From Spirodela intermedia (lineage: Eukaryota > Streptophyta > Magnoliopsida > Alismatales > Araceae): DNA of 64,000 bases. A program made the position numbers and the translations under genes. Numbering within the stretch: position 1 is the first letter of the stretch; every line of letters begins with the position of its first letter. The notes under the pieces were generated by a model. It saw only the letters and a list, made by a program, of their open reading frames with translations, was not told where the DNA came from and made no database searches. Location of the stretch: positions 6,249,892-6,313,891 of the forward strand of contig LR746265.1 of NCBI GenBank assembly GCA_902729315.2. The letters are read 5' to 3'. Below are positions 9,167 through 21,248 of this stretch, piece by piece.

Positions 9167-12100
9167 ATGGCGTGCCTCCTGCGGTCTCCGCCGTCTGTCT
9201 CCGCCGCAACGTCTCTCTCAACCCGCGAGCCGAGTGGTACCGCGAGCCGAGTGTCTACGGTTCTTCGGTGCTCCCGCCGGGTGGTCGCCGACGACGGCAG
9301 AGAGGGTGCCACGGACGACTTCCACTCTACCCTCCGGGCCCTCAACTCCACGGGCTCTCGCCGCTCCCCGAGGAAGTCCCTCGGCCAGGTAATATCCTGC
9401 TCCGCAGTACGCCGCATGCTTCTTAAAAAATTGAAACGTCCTATGCCATTGAGTTAGGCCGGAAGCCTCGGTGGTCTTCCCCCCCACAGAGCAAGTTGGA
9501 AACCTTGCTGCTATCCATGACTCAAGCACTCCAAGGTTTGTGACTGTAGTGCCTGAATGGGAGACTGTGGAGGTTGTGTAGGATTGGGGTCAAATGTGAG
9601 TGAGGATGGAGGGCCAAGAACTGATGGAAAAGCTTTCTTGAGTTCATGTCTCCGGTGGAGGTGATTAAAGGTGACCTTGTGTAATCACTCTGGGAGATGT
9701 TTGGATGGTGAATTATTTTTTTTGGAGGATCAGTCACCGCATCCCTGTGATTCAATATGCACGTAGTTTATTCAACAAGTCTAGTGATCTCATCTAGCTG
9801 GTTTCTGTCCAATCTCTAACTACGGTTTTGGGTCCTCTTGCATGTCCTGATGCCTTAAACGAAAGCTGCCGGAACCAATTAAATTGCTATTAAAGGAAAT
9901 TTTATGCTTTCGGATCAACCTCAATACTTAGAAACAATGAAATTTCAATATCGTAGACAGGAAGTCGTCCCAAAGCATTGGATAAAATCTTTTGGATGTC
10001 GGATGCCAGGTGGTGATCACTAGTTTCTTACCGTTGTTTATCTGCAACCTTTTTCGTAGATGTAAAGGATAAAAACTAAGTGACATGAACTAGAAAATCC
10101 AGGAACTTTTCTTTATATTGCCTCTTTTTGGTTGAGGGAGAAGGGCATCATATAGCTGATACTTCGTGCGTATCAGTCAACACAAGCAGAAGGGTGAAAC
10201 ACTAAGTCAAAAAAATTGATATATTGTAGGGAATTTTATCTTATTTTTTCCATAATTCCATCGCATAGTAGTATCCTGAAGGAAGAACCATAGTGAAAAT
10301 TGGGGGAAGACTAATATTAGTCAGAAATTCTGCTGAAAAAAAGGCCACCTTTTGTTAGCCTGATTTTTTTGACCATGTTGTCGCTTTGATAACTGTGCTT
10401 CATCATGGAAACGTAGCAGTCTCAAACTTTGCTCTTGCTTTCCTATTAGTTCATAGTGTGACGGATACTTCATGCTTAAGTTTGTCCCGCATCAGCTCAA
10501 ACTTTTCTATGCGCTTTTCATCATATGATTATGCTATCAAGAATCAGTTTCTGCAGAACTTCATGTTGCCTGATGTTCGTTGTGGTTCGTTTATTGCATC
10601 ACTCAAAACGGTTCATAATACCTGGTAAATAATCTTAACGAGCTGTGGCATATGTTTCTTTGAAAGGAATACCAAGATCTTGTTTTATATGAATAGAAAA
10701 TGAGTACTGCTGCATGAAAATATACTCAAATAGTTGCCCCGGTATGTGCAGGGTAAATTTTTCTTTCATGTTGCGGTGACTGATGTTAATACCATGTTTT
10801 CTGCAGCATTACATGGTCAACTCTTCAATTAATGAGCAACTCTCCTCCATAGCCGAGGTAAAAGACGGTGATGTGGTTCTAGAAATTGGGCCTGGTACAG
10901 GATCTTTGACCAATGTTCTCATCAACTCTGGTGCCACAGTCATCGCAATTGAGAAGGTTAAAAGCGTGTTTCGTCAATGCTTGTAGCTTGGTTTATCATT
11001 GAATGAGATGTTAAAAATAGAGCTATCCGGTGACAAAGAACACCTAACTAGAACTATCCTTAAACTAACAACTGAAAAATTCCAAGCGTAATGTCATGAG
11101 TTTACAAGTGACAAGGTATGAACTGTGAAGCATGTCTCTGTATCAAATCAACATCATGCTATTTAAAGAATATTAGCATGGTAGATGCCATCAGTGTAAA
11201 ACAATATTTTAATGTTTAATGAAGCATGCTTACCATTCTTTCTGTCAAACATTTCAATAATTAAATCGACTTGGCGCACAGCTTTATACTGCTTTAAACT
11301 ACCATATTGCACAATTACGTTTACCTACCCATGACATTGGAGAAATTGTCCGCCGGTTCCTGTGTGGGTAATCAGAATTACATGATAACTTATTAATACT
11401 TCCTGATTTTTAAGCATGTATATTATTTATAAATTTTCTGAAGAGAGCCAGATGAATATTTCTTTCGGTTTTTCTAATTATTCCTGGATCGTATTAGAGT
11501 TTTAGAAATCCCTAATCTTAAGGCAAGGCAAGTAAAAGACAATTTACTGATGTTTTCTAATATATATACTTTGCTGGTTAAACGTCACATTCTTACCTTT
11601 TTCCTTGTTAATAAATTTTGTTAAACAACAGAACTTTCGTTCCTTACAAAATAATAACCTAAAAGAAGAAGACACTTGCTTTCAACTCTTCTCTTTTCAT
11701 CATAACAAACGTTTTTTTATTGCAGGATCCACGCATGGCAACACTTGTTAGGGACAGATTTGAAGGCGTTGATAGCCTGATGGTGAGGTTCGAAGCTCAT
11801 TACTTTTGAGCTTCGAATTATCATTGATTCTGGCCATCATTTTCTTAAGAATTACCAAGCATGCTAGCGTGATGCATGTGTAGAATGACGCGTACGATTT
11901 CTTTGGTCTAAAATTGTTATGTACACGCCAAACATGGTAGGTATGTTATGATCAGCCACAGGGAATACACTGTTCTTTGGCATACAAAAATGGTGGTTGA
12001 AAGAGAAACAAGTGGAACTGACGGAATTGGCTAGGTCCAAACCGGTTTGGCAAGTTTTTTGATAATCTGTTGAATTTTTTTTTTTAAATTGTTCTGGAAT

Positions 12101-15100
12101 AGACAATGTTACATCATTTTTCTGTTTTCATCAACGGCTTATGGGTTTAGTTCTGTTCCATTTTTTCAACCCTTCTACATCTCTGTGCCCAATTCTTATG
12201 TTTGCTCCAACTTCCTGCGGATAAGGTAAGATATGAGTGAAAATAGGAGCTCATTGATTGAGATGCAGCTCATGGCATTTGTTTTCTACGTAAGTGATCT
12301 AGAGACCTGCAACTTGTGTAAGTAATAAAAACCCCGCCGTCTCTGCTTTTTCCTGATACTAGTCTCTTCCTCTTCGTCCCTTTTTGAGGGCCTCATCTTT
12401 ATCCTCCTCCACTAGGAATTATTTTCCCCGGAACTAAACTAGAACCTGGAATTGAACTTCTGAACAGCAATTCCAGTTTTTTTTCCTCAGTATATGGCCA
12501 TTTCACAGATCGTATATAATTCTCACACAGGCTTTATATTGCAAGTATCATCAACATGTCAACTTTGTCTTAGCTTTGAATTTGGAAGTGCACAATCGTA
12601 TGCTTGAGGAATAATCTCTGTTTTTAGCACCATAGTTTCAAAGGTTGCCCTTGTAGTCTTAGGGGAAGCCCTTATCAGGGAGCTCCGCCCAAAACACTCG
12701 CTGCCATGACAAACCAGTCAGAATCATTGTGGGACGAGGAATTTTTTAAGGTCTCTTCTGATAAGTATTTCTCTCCATGTACATATTAGGAAAGAGAGTT
12801 CATGAGCTTTCCATAGCGTGCCACATCTGTCCTGGAGTGTGGAATCACATATGTAGAGTCCAATCGATGCATGTCTTACATGATTGCTCTTCTTCGTGGT
12901 GTATGTTCCAAGGAGAAACATGACCTTATTGTCCTCTGATCTTAGTGCCAACTATGAATAATGATGCCTTTGCACTAGATCTGAGCTCTGGTATCTTTCC
13001 CCTGGTGTCTAATTATTGTGAAAAAACAAATACTCACGTTGCCACCAAGAAGTTGCTACAAATGGTCGACCTGTAGGGATATCTCTGTCTCTTTAGAAAA
13101 TGGTCTTTGACTCCTATTTGATTAAACTATGGATTTAATATCGGTTCTATCTAACACTTTATTTTTATGTAATCTTAATTCTTTCTTAATCTATTGCCTG
13201 CAGATTTTGCAAGAAGATTTCACCAAGTGTCATGTCAGTTCACATGTAAGCCAGCTGTTAGAAAGCAAGAAATCAACTGGAGGTGGTGTTAAACATGCAA
13301 AGGTGAGCAATCAAGAAGCTTATGGTAGATTTGATTGCTGGCTTTATATTTCTATGATTAAAGGTCAAAAGGCTCTTAGTCTGTGTAAGCGAAATATATT
13401 ATAGATGAGACCCACAGAATACCTAGAGGTGAGGACATGAGTGATGTTGAAGAACAGTATCCTTATTAAAAATACAATATCTTCATGACCCGACGGGCTA
13501 CAAGAACGTTTAAGTAATTACGTTTTGTTTTCCCCCATGAATATCAACAAGTTCAAAGGTATGGAAATTGGATGGTAGATGTGACATCATATTTTAATTT
13601 TTAAGAGTTAAAAAAAATGGTTTCCTTTAGAAAAATTTAGCTGTGCGACTTTCAGTCTTAATCCGAGTCTAGTTTAAGGCACTCTGATGTGTTTCTCTGA
13701 CCAATTAGAGAAACACATCAAAATGTGTGTTCGTTTTACTGCGAAAATGGAGGTTAGCCTGACCAATTAGAGGCAGACCACCATGAGGCAACCATCTTAT
13801 ATTGATGATGCGGGTCTGTTGGGATCCTGTTGGAAATAACTTGGGAATGACAAGTGCAACATGCTCAGCAAGAAAGTAACAGTATCATCGATCAATCTAC
13901 AGTATTGAGAATGCTTAGGATGCCCTTCATTATCGTGCAGATCCCATAAAAGTATTGGGTGTAGGCACGACGAGAGGGTCTTGGCAACCATTACAAAAGT
14001 CAGTCAAATGATTCGCATCATGGCTTGAATTTAGTTGAACAAATGTTATTGTCCTTAAATTTTTTCAGTCATATTAGGTTCAGGGCTGCTTACCATTGCT
14101 TGGGCTTGCTGTAGCCTTTGAGGATAAAGAACATAGGGCCAACGTCTCATCATCGTCTTGAATTTGCCAAAGTGTCCCCATGACGCAACCATTATGGTCA
14201 ACTGTGCTCATTACCATTTTTCAATTATTTTTTGAATCTTTAATCTTTTCCTCAGATCGGTGGGCGGGGAACATAGGGATGCAATCATTTTATTTTTATG
14301 TGATGTTTATTGAACATTTTGTCAAGCATTTATTTATTTATTCAAGTTCGTATGTCGATAATCTAATAGTTGCTGACTTGAGCTATGAACCAGAGGCTTG
14401 GCTGTAGATCTCCGTTCTAGTTTTAATTCCTTACTCATTTCCGTTAGTGTATCAACCGTTTTGTTCTCTGTGGACAAGATAATTCTAGTTGATCTACTCA
14501 CTCTCTGTTGTGGGAAACTGGTGGAATGAAAACTGTTCAGCGAGGAGAAATGAGCTTCCTAGAAATAAAACAATAGAATTACTGTTGTTAGTAATGCTTT
14601 ACCGTGGTTTACATAGTTCAGTATGAAATTTTCATGCCTTTGCAGCTATACCTTCTTTAGGATGCCTTGCATGCAAGCACTGCACTTTTTTATTAGTAAC
14701 TTTGTTTGAAATACGTTTGTAGGTGGTTGCTAATGTACCGTTCAACATAAGTACAGAAATAATAAAACGGCTTCTGCCATTGGGTGACATCTTCTCTGAT
14801 GTGGTGCTTTTACTACAGGTTTGACATTTTTTTTAATTCATTTTGCCCTAAAAATTGGCTGAGCGATTTGGTACATGCTTCTGGTTTCAATGATGATTCT
14901 TAATTTCTTGTTCCTCATACACGGCAAAAACATGCATCTGTGGACAGATTCTATGATAACTCAGCCTAGTCCCCTTCAGATCAATCATCAATATTGAGAA
15001 ATTCAGTCGAACTTTCAATTATGCTTATTAAATATACGAAATGATGAGCCTTGATTAGTTCCACTTGGCTCATTCAAATTGTGAAAGTTTTCAGGCACAA

Positions 15101-16475
15101 ATACAGGTCATAAAATGAGGTCTCGATGAATGGAAATTTCTGATTCATAATAAATAAGTGGATACTCGAGTTATGTCACATTATCAAATATTAATGATGC
15201 CACAGGTGATCATGCATGGAGATTCAGTATAAACTCTTTCATAGGTTTCTGACAGAGTGGTTGTCTTTGCCTTCCTGGGTAGGCATCTCGGCCAATAGTT
15301 ATCATTATATTTCTAGTGTGTGCCATTATTTCTTGAATTCTTTTTCCGATTTGTGAGAATATCATGATCTTCAGGAGATTGGCCTTGTTATATAAATGCA
15401 ACGTTTATTAAGCTGCTTTAATGGCCTTTAATACTGAATAGCTGAATGTTTTAGGACGAGACAGCTTTTCGTTTGGTAGATTCCCAACTAAGAACATCAG
15501 AGTACCGCGCGATCAACATCTTTGTCAACTTTTTCTCAGGTACGATGGTTTTCATGAAGATGGCTCAAATTCTGTGATAGAATAAGAAAAATACCTGACC
15601 TTTTGTTCCTTTTTTTTTTGTTAAAAAAATAGCTTTTGTGAGAATTTTTTTTTCTTCCGTCTCCTTCAGATGCAGAATACAGATTTAAGGTTGACCGAAC
15701 AAATTTCTTCCCTCGCCCCAATGTGAGTACTGCTTCTTCAAGGTTGATATCATTACTTATGAAGCATATGCACTCTCAGTCTGCTTGCTGTCATATCGCA
15801 TCATCCTTCTAATTGAGGACGATGCTGATGAGGTGTGCGTGAGGAAATTAATATCAAGCAAAATATCATCGTGTTTCTTGGTTTTTCTACAGTGAAAACA
15901 TTTAGTTTTTGGCATTCATTCTTTGATCTTTAGCCGTACGTTGATTGGTTATGGCTTGTCATGATCAGTATAAGTACTGAACATCTTCATATGAATGGCA
16001 TCGACAGGTGGATGGAGCCGTCGTCATGTTCAAGCTAAAGAGACCAACTGATTATCCAGAAGTCGCATCAGTCAAAGACTTCTTTTCTATGGTTCGTTTC
16101 ACGTTGAACCCATCTGGGAAAATTTATCTCCCTCCATCTGATGTTCTTTGTAGAATTCTCTTCCCATATCTGATTACCGATTCTGAACCTAGTGATGATT
16201 TAATGCAGGTGAATTCTGCCTTCAATGGTAAACGGAAGATGCTCCGTAAATCTCTCCAGCATCTTCGAACACCCTCTGAGATCGAAGAAGCCCTGAGCGA
16301 TGCTGGTCTCCCTGTTACAGTGGGTCGCTGCTATTTTATTGTTTTTCTGCTACCTTAGTAATCTGGTCTTCAAGTTGACTAATGTTTGCCTGCAAAATCA
16401 CAGGCAAGGCCAGAGGAGCTCTCTCTGGAGGACTTTGTAAGGCTGCACAACTCATTGGCCAGAGCACACGATTAA
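9167..16475 (+). CDS. PFC1: Chloroplast rRNA adenine dimethyltransferase (KsgA/Dim1 family), 10 exons, 342 aa
   Basis: Exons: 9167-9388, 10807-10956, 11726-11782, 13204-13302, 14723-14818, 15455-15539, 15670-15722, 16008-16091, 16209-16319, 16404-16475; the 1029 joined bases keep frame. The family transfers methyl groups from S-adenosylmethionine to two adjacent adenines in the 3' hairpin of small-subunit rRNA; the plastid enzyme is PFC1 (paleface1), needed for plastid function in the cold. An Arg/Ser-rich transit peptide (about residues 1-65) is followed by KSLGQHYMVNSSINEQL, SAM motif I VVLEIGPGTGSLTNVL, acidic motif II AIEKDPRM, catalytic motif IV VVANVPFNIST, and a C-terminal domain with VNSAFNGKRKMLRKSLQHL. 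All key motifs are intact. The GC-rich first exon contrasts with AT-rich later exons and introns. The start is the first ATG of the transit peptide frame. Confidence 0.95.
11789..11817 (+). other. Perfect intronic hairpin beside a 5' splice site of PFC1
   Basis: ttcgaagctca (11789-11799), loop ttacttt, then its exact reverse complement tgagcttcgaa (11807-11817). It begins six bases after the donor of PFC1 intron 3 (exon ends at 11782). An 11-bp perfect stem this close to a donor could affect splice-site access, or it could be the trace of an excised element. Confidence 0.6.
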
Positions 16476-17361
16476 TTAGGTTCATCAAAGTGATGTCCAC
16501 TTAACATGGTTGAGCCCATCTTCGGCAAGGGCCAAGCAATCCTTGGTGCCCAGTTGATCATGATTTTTATCCCTACATTCTTCGAGCACTTCAAGGTGAC
16601 CTGTAGGTTTCTGCTCAGGTCCTCATGATCCAAAGCTGGGTGGCTTACCCAATATGGGTGGGTAACCATACAAAAAATTATTTTGCACTAGCTTCGAATT
16701 GAGCAAGTGTCGATCTTCTAGACGTTTTGGGGCATGCGACCCTCCTCCTGTAGATGATTTATTCATAGTTGACCCGTGGGTGGAGAAATTACACGGAATA
16801 TATTAAGAAAAATTCATCATTGTGATCCAATATATATGTATATATATGTGAACTGTGATCTTGATGATCCCCACGGATGCGGTGTCCTCTGACCTGAGAT
16901 CTTGATAATCTCCGGGAGTGCAGTCATCTGTTTGGATGGTCGAGCTTCTCTCGATTACATTTGGCTCACTCTTCCTGCCGGTTCATAGCGCATCCCCCTG
17001 ATCATTTTATGATTTTGGGTATTTTAATATACTTGCAGCGGCCATTGTTATCGAAAATTTCGGATTTTTCCGGGAGATGTAAGCTGGGTGTGTGTTCTTT
17101 TTTTTTCTTTTTTTTTTTGTTGGGTTCATAAAAGGATAAATTTTCCTTCTTGAAAGATATCCGACTGTAAGTCCAAAAGGGAGGGGCTGAGCCCATCAAT
17201 TCGGAGGTCGCCGGAGTTCCGCCGAGGACCATCCGCTGTACTCCCGGTGGTCGGGCACATCTTTCAGGATACCCAAGAGATGCATGCATAGATAGCCGCC
17301 TCGAATTCGAATTCCGAAGGGTTCCCGCAGGGAGGCGGGAGAGAGAGAGGAGAGCAGAGAG
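16476..17361. other. Spacer between PFC1 and CCB2
   Basis: No gene is seen. It contains the PFC1 3' flank, a short alternating TA tract (16828-16850), two similar copies of gatcttgatgatcccc / gatcttgataatctcc (near 16858 and 16900), and, from about 17160, GC-richer sequence that becomes the CCB2 leader with a GA-rich run just before the ATG. Confidence 0.5.
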
Positions 17362-20300
17362 ATGGCTTGGGAGTGCTCTTCTCTGGTGAACCCTACGGCG
17401 GGCTTCCTCCTCCCTCGCGGCCTTCTTGTCGGCGGCGGATGCCGTTCACGCTGGTCATTCGCTTCGAGGACAGCGCGCCCTCCTGTGGACGCGGTCGACG
17501 TCGCAACTGCCGCCCGCAGCCGCTGCGGCAGGAGGAGGCGCCACATGGTCGTCAGCGCCCGCCTGGATGACTCTGCGGACGGGGGGCAGCAGCAGGAGGC
17601 GCTCAATTTCTCCGTCCTTCGGTTTACTCTCGGTGAGTACGTTCCTGCTGTCTACTCGGAGCTGCCATTGAGACAATTTGGAGCGCTGATGCAGTTGATT
17701 TAGAGAATTTTGATGGTTGTCGTTGCAGGAATCCCAGGGTTGGATGAGTCCTATTTGCCCAGATACATTGGCTTGGCGTTCGGTTCCCTCATCGTCCTGA
17801 ATCATCTCCTCGGCTCCTCTGATTCCCCAACACCTGCTCAGCTGGTCTGCTCCACAATCCAATCCCCATTGGTTCCCCCTCTTTCTAAGGAACTCATAAA
17901 AAACAGCTCGTGATTATGGACAAGAATTGCTTGTTTCCTGGGGTTTCTTCATGATAACCAGATGCCCGAACTACTATTTCTTTTTTTCAGAGATCTGAGG
18001 CGCTGGGTATTTGCTTAGCCGCTTTCTCCTTCGCCCTCCCCTATTTTGGGAAGTTTCTTAAGGTACCGTATCGCCCTCAGTTTTCTCCCATTGACTCTGG
18101 AGTTGACTATCCGCAGTTTTTAACTAAAATAGATAAATCAATTGGCTCTGATCGAAGTTGAAATTTTTGTATTATGTCAACATTTACTGCTAGAAACTGT
18201 TGAATGTTCACATGATGTCACTCTGAGTGAGGAGAAAACCTATGAGCATAAAAGTCACCCGTTGTGTCTAAAGAAACTAACGCCATGGCGTTTCCTCACA
18301 AAATGCTTAGAAGTCAAATGCTTGAAGACAATTTAGGATGACAGAGATGAAAATATCAACAATGGAGGGTAGACGCAGACTGTTCATATGAAGATTGTGA
18401 GAGGATCACAATTGCCAGAGCTACTGAACAATAATGATACAACCTCGAATTGAGAGGAAACCCGGTACCTTGTATATCAGAATGAGAGAAGGGATCACGG
18501 AAGAAGCCGAAACAATAAGAGTGACTGATAGGTGATGAAATCAGGTGAAAACGATTTTCTGAGGAGATTGTGTGGTTTAGTCCTATGAAATTATTGATTC
18601 TAAGGATAGGAGGCCCAGAAAGTGTGGGGGAGCAGCTTTGAAGTGGGAAAGATCTTGAGGACTATATATTCCAATATTATAAGCTACTGTTAATGAGTAG
18701 AGAGGAGTGGAAGTGTGAAATGAGGAATTTTTCCTGTAATTCTAGTCAACCCTTTTGATGAAGCAGAGGCAGATGATTCCACCAGGGAGGGTGATAAGTT
18801 TTCAAGAACAGGACATTTTGTATGTTATTTTATCAGCCTTGCGGAATATTCAGAGAACAGTTCATTAAATTGGATCAGGGGTTTGAATGTTATTTTTTTT
18901 AACCTGTGCTGATGTGTGGAAGGATGCCTTTTGATCGCAGATATACCATTATTGTCACCTGCTACATCGCTAGGATTGAGACTGATGAAAATTTGAGGAT
19001 TTCATCTTCAGTACGAAGCAGAAAATTTGAGGATTTCTTTTTTTTCAATTTTTCATTTTTTCTTGGGTAAGCTCCGGGAAAAATGCTGCCAATGGCCGTT
19101 TCGGAACGTTGTCCGTCGAAGAAACTACTGAAGAACCAGATTGTCTTTTTTTTGCTGTTGACTTTTCGATCTCTAGCTTATATTTTCAACCAATGATCTT
19201 TTCTAGCCATCACGTTGATGCCTCCATAAAGATTCCATTTCCAGGAAGTCAGACCGGCTGAGGATTTCATGCATCCGAGATGGGTCCCCAGATGATAGCC
19301 GTGTCAAGTACTTGATGACTCCCAAAGCCGACAGCTTTATGTGGAAATTCCTTTTTACGATCTTAATGCCATAGCGAAGCGAGATCCTCAGATGCCCAAG
19401 GCCTCGAAATCGCATGCAGAGGTGTCTGGATTGCTGTCTCCATGGTCAAGAAACCCTCATTGGAATCCCTCTTGTGCATTCCGTTCTAGGTTCATACTAT
19501 TCCACCCCCAGTTACAGAGTTGAATATACCTTCTTTATGCTTGGAGCTGGCCCAGGTGCAGGCTCTGCCCATTCCCGTCGACTTTCACTGTTCGTCTTCG
19601 ATATCTGTGGCAAAGTTCTGGAAATGTGAAGAAATTTGGGACCGACCCATGAAATTTTCTGTTCATATTTCTACCTGATGTCATTCTAATTTGGTTGATT
19701 TGTGTGCCCAGGGGACCGGCCCTGCGGATCGATCCATTGTACCAGAAGGAAACACCCAGATTTTCGCCATCTCAGAGGATGCGCCAGGCATCCAAAAGGA
19801 AGATCTCGCCTGGGCCTCATATGTTATTCTGCAAAACACGAATACGATCTCTGTGGTATCATTTCAGATCCGTCTTCGTTGCATTAGATAGCCCGCCTGG
19901 CTTTTCTTTGGAACGTTTTCGTTGACTATATCCTCTTCTCTTGGCCAGCTTATATCGGCTGGTGACAAACTATGCATTCGTGGCTACTGGAATGTTCCCG
20001 AAGAGGCTTCGAAGGCCCAAATACTTGACCTATTTCGGAGAGAGATTCGAGAAACAGGGTTGACCGGTCTGAAAGACCCGCTGTACTTTCCTCTGGGCGC
20101 AGGTAGAATCCAATGGCCTGTCTTTGCATCATTCTGGAGGGCTAGGCATTCTCACAGAGCACTGCACCCCTCCCAGCCATGGTTTTTTTTTTCTTTTTCT
20201 TTCAATTTTATTAGACAGCCCATAATAATTTCATGAAGATAGGATCATAAATGTATATTAATATTAACTAATCAATATATATTTATAGTACGTGCTTCAT

Positions 20301-20709
20301 GATCATATCATAGTGCAGAATGATGCCAGTTTCTTATATTCGGGAGATGCTTGGAAACCATGTTTTATTTAGTAATAATCATGCTGCTTTGCTTCATCTG
20401 AAGATATATTTTCCTCCACGGCGATCAATTTTTCTCCCTCGGATTTGTCCCGAGTCATTGGCTGCAGATTCACAGTTCATGGGAATACTGCCCAAGGGAG
20501 CACTTTCAGTGCTGCTGCAGCCGACCTATGGAGCTCGTGATCCGAGCGGAGATGGAGGCGGGGACGTTGAAGGCTTCGTCCTGTTGGCATCTAATGCAAG
20601 ATATGCGTACAGAGATAGCGACCGAGCTTGGATAAAAGTAATGGCAGATAAGTTCCAAGGTATGAATGCAACATGTCGAAATGCTGTAAGCGCTGAAATT
20701 TCCGCATGA
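17362..20709 (+). CDS. CCB2: Cofactor assembly of complex C protein CCB2, chloroplast, at least 6 exons
   Basis: Exons: 17362-17632, 17729-17844, 17991-18062, 19712-19855, 19949-20102, 20468 onward. CCB2 (HCF208) works with other CCB proteins in the thylakoid to attach haem ci covalently to cytochrome b6, a step in building the b6f complex. A transit peptide (about residues 1-75) is followed by FSVLRFTLGIPGLDESYLPR, then two predicted membrane segments (LAFGSLIVLNHLLG and ICLAAFSFALPYFGKFL), and a soluble domain with KEDLAWASYVILQNTNTISV, CIRGYWNVPEEASKAQI and the end RAWIKVMADKFQ. Intron 3 is 1.65 kb. The 3' end is unsure: after KFQ there is a good donor (AAG/GTATGA at 20659/20660); reading through gives a stop at 20709 (332 aa), while splicing to a very short last exon is equally possible. 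The end given is the read-through. Confidence 0.9.
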
Positions 20710-21160
20710 TATTTTCTTCTTTCCTCAACGGAAGGCTTAATTTTCCTACTTCATGGGAACAATCGGCTGGAAAAATGCAATATTTGCCCAGCTGGGTTGG
20801 AACAAGATAATTAGATGGTAGAGGAGGAGTCATATTGCACAGAAATTTGGTTTTTTTGTGAAAAAAAATCTTATAATTTGTATATCTCAACGGCCATGAA
20901 CCCTAGTTTGAGTGGGGCATACTTCTGGATTACCCATCTTGAATCATTTTAATGAGTTTGATTAAAGTGAGTTAATATCGCGTGGGGGTTTCAAGCAATT
21001 TATTTAGTTATATTTATATGATATTTGTTTCATCTTCAGTCGAAAAGCTCCTCTTTCAGTTCTTCAGGGCTCCCATGACGAAAGCTTATATTCCAAAATC
21101 AATGCCCGTTTCTCTGCAACGGGGAAAATTTTGCCCATATATGGAAAATGGGCGAGAGAA

Positions 21161-21203
<43 letters not shown>

Positions 21204-21248
21204 AGCCGGGTTCCTCTGGAAGTAAGGACTGAGGAAGAACTCTGCGGT
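20710..21248. other. Convergent 3' spacer between CCB2 and CRR1
   Basis: AT-rich, no gene recognised. A possible tiny last CCB2 exon may lie here. At 21154-21197 there is a GA-rich run, which reads as CT in the CRR1 3' untranslated region on the minus strand. Confidence 0.45.

Noticed and set aside
13690-13780. Repeated ctgaccaattagag in a PFC1 intron (about 60 bp apart)
   Set aside because: Only 14 bp, no terminal repeats or flanking duplication, so it is too weak to call an element.
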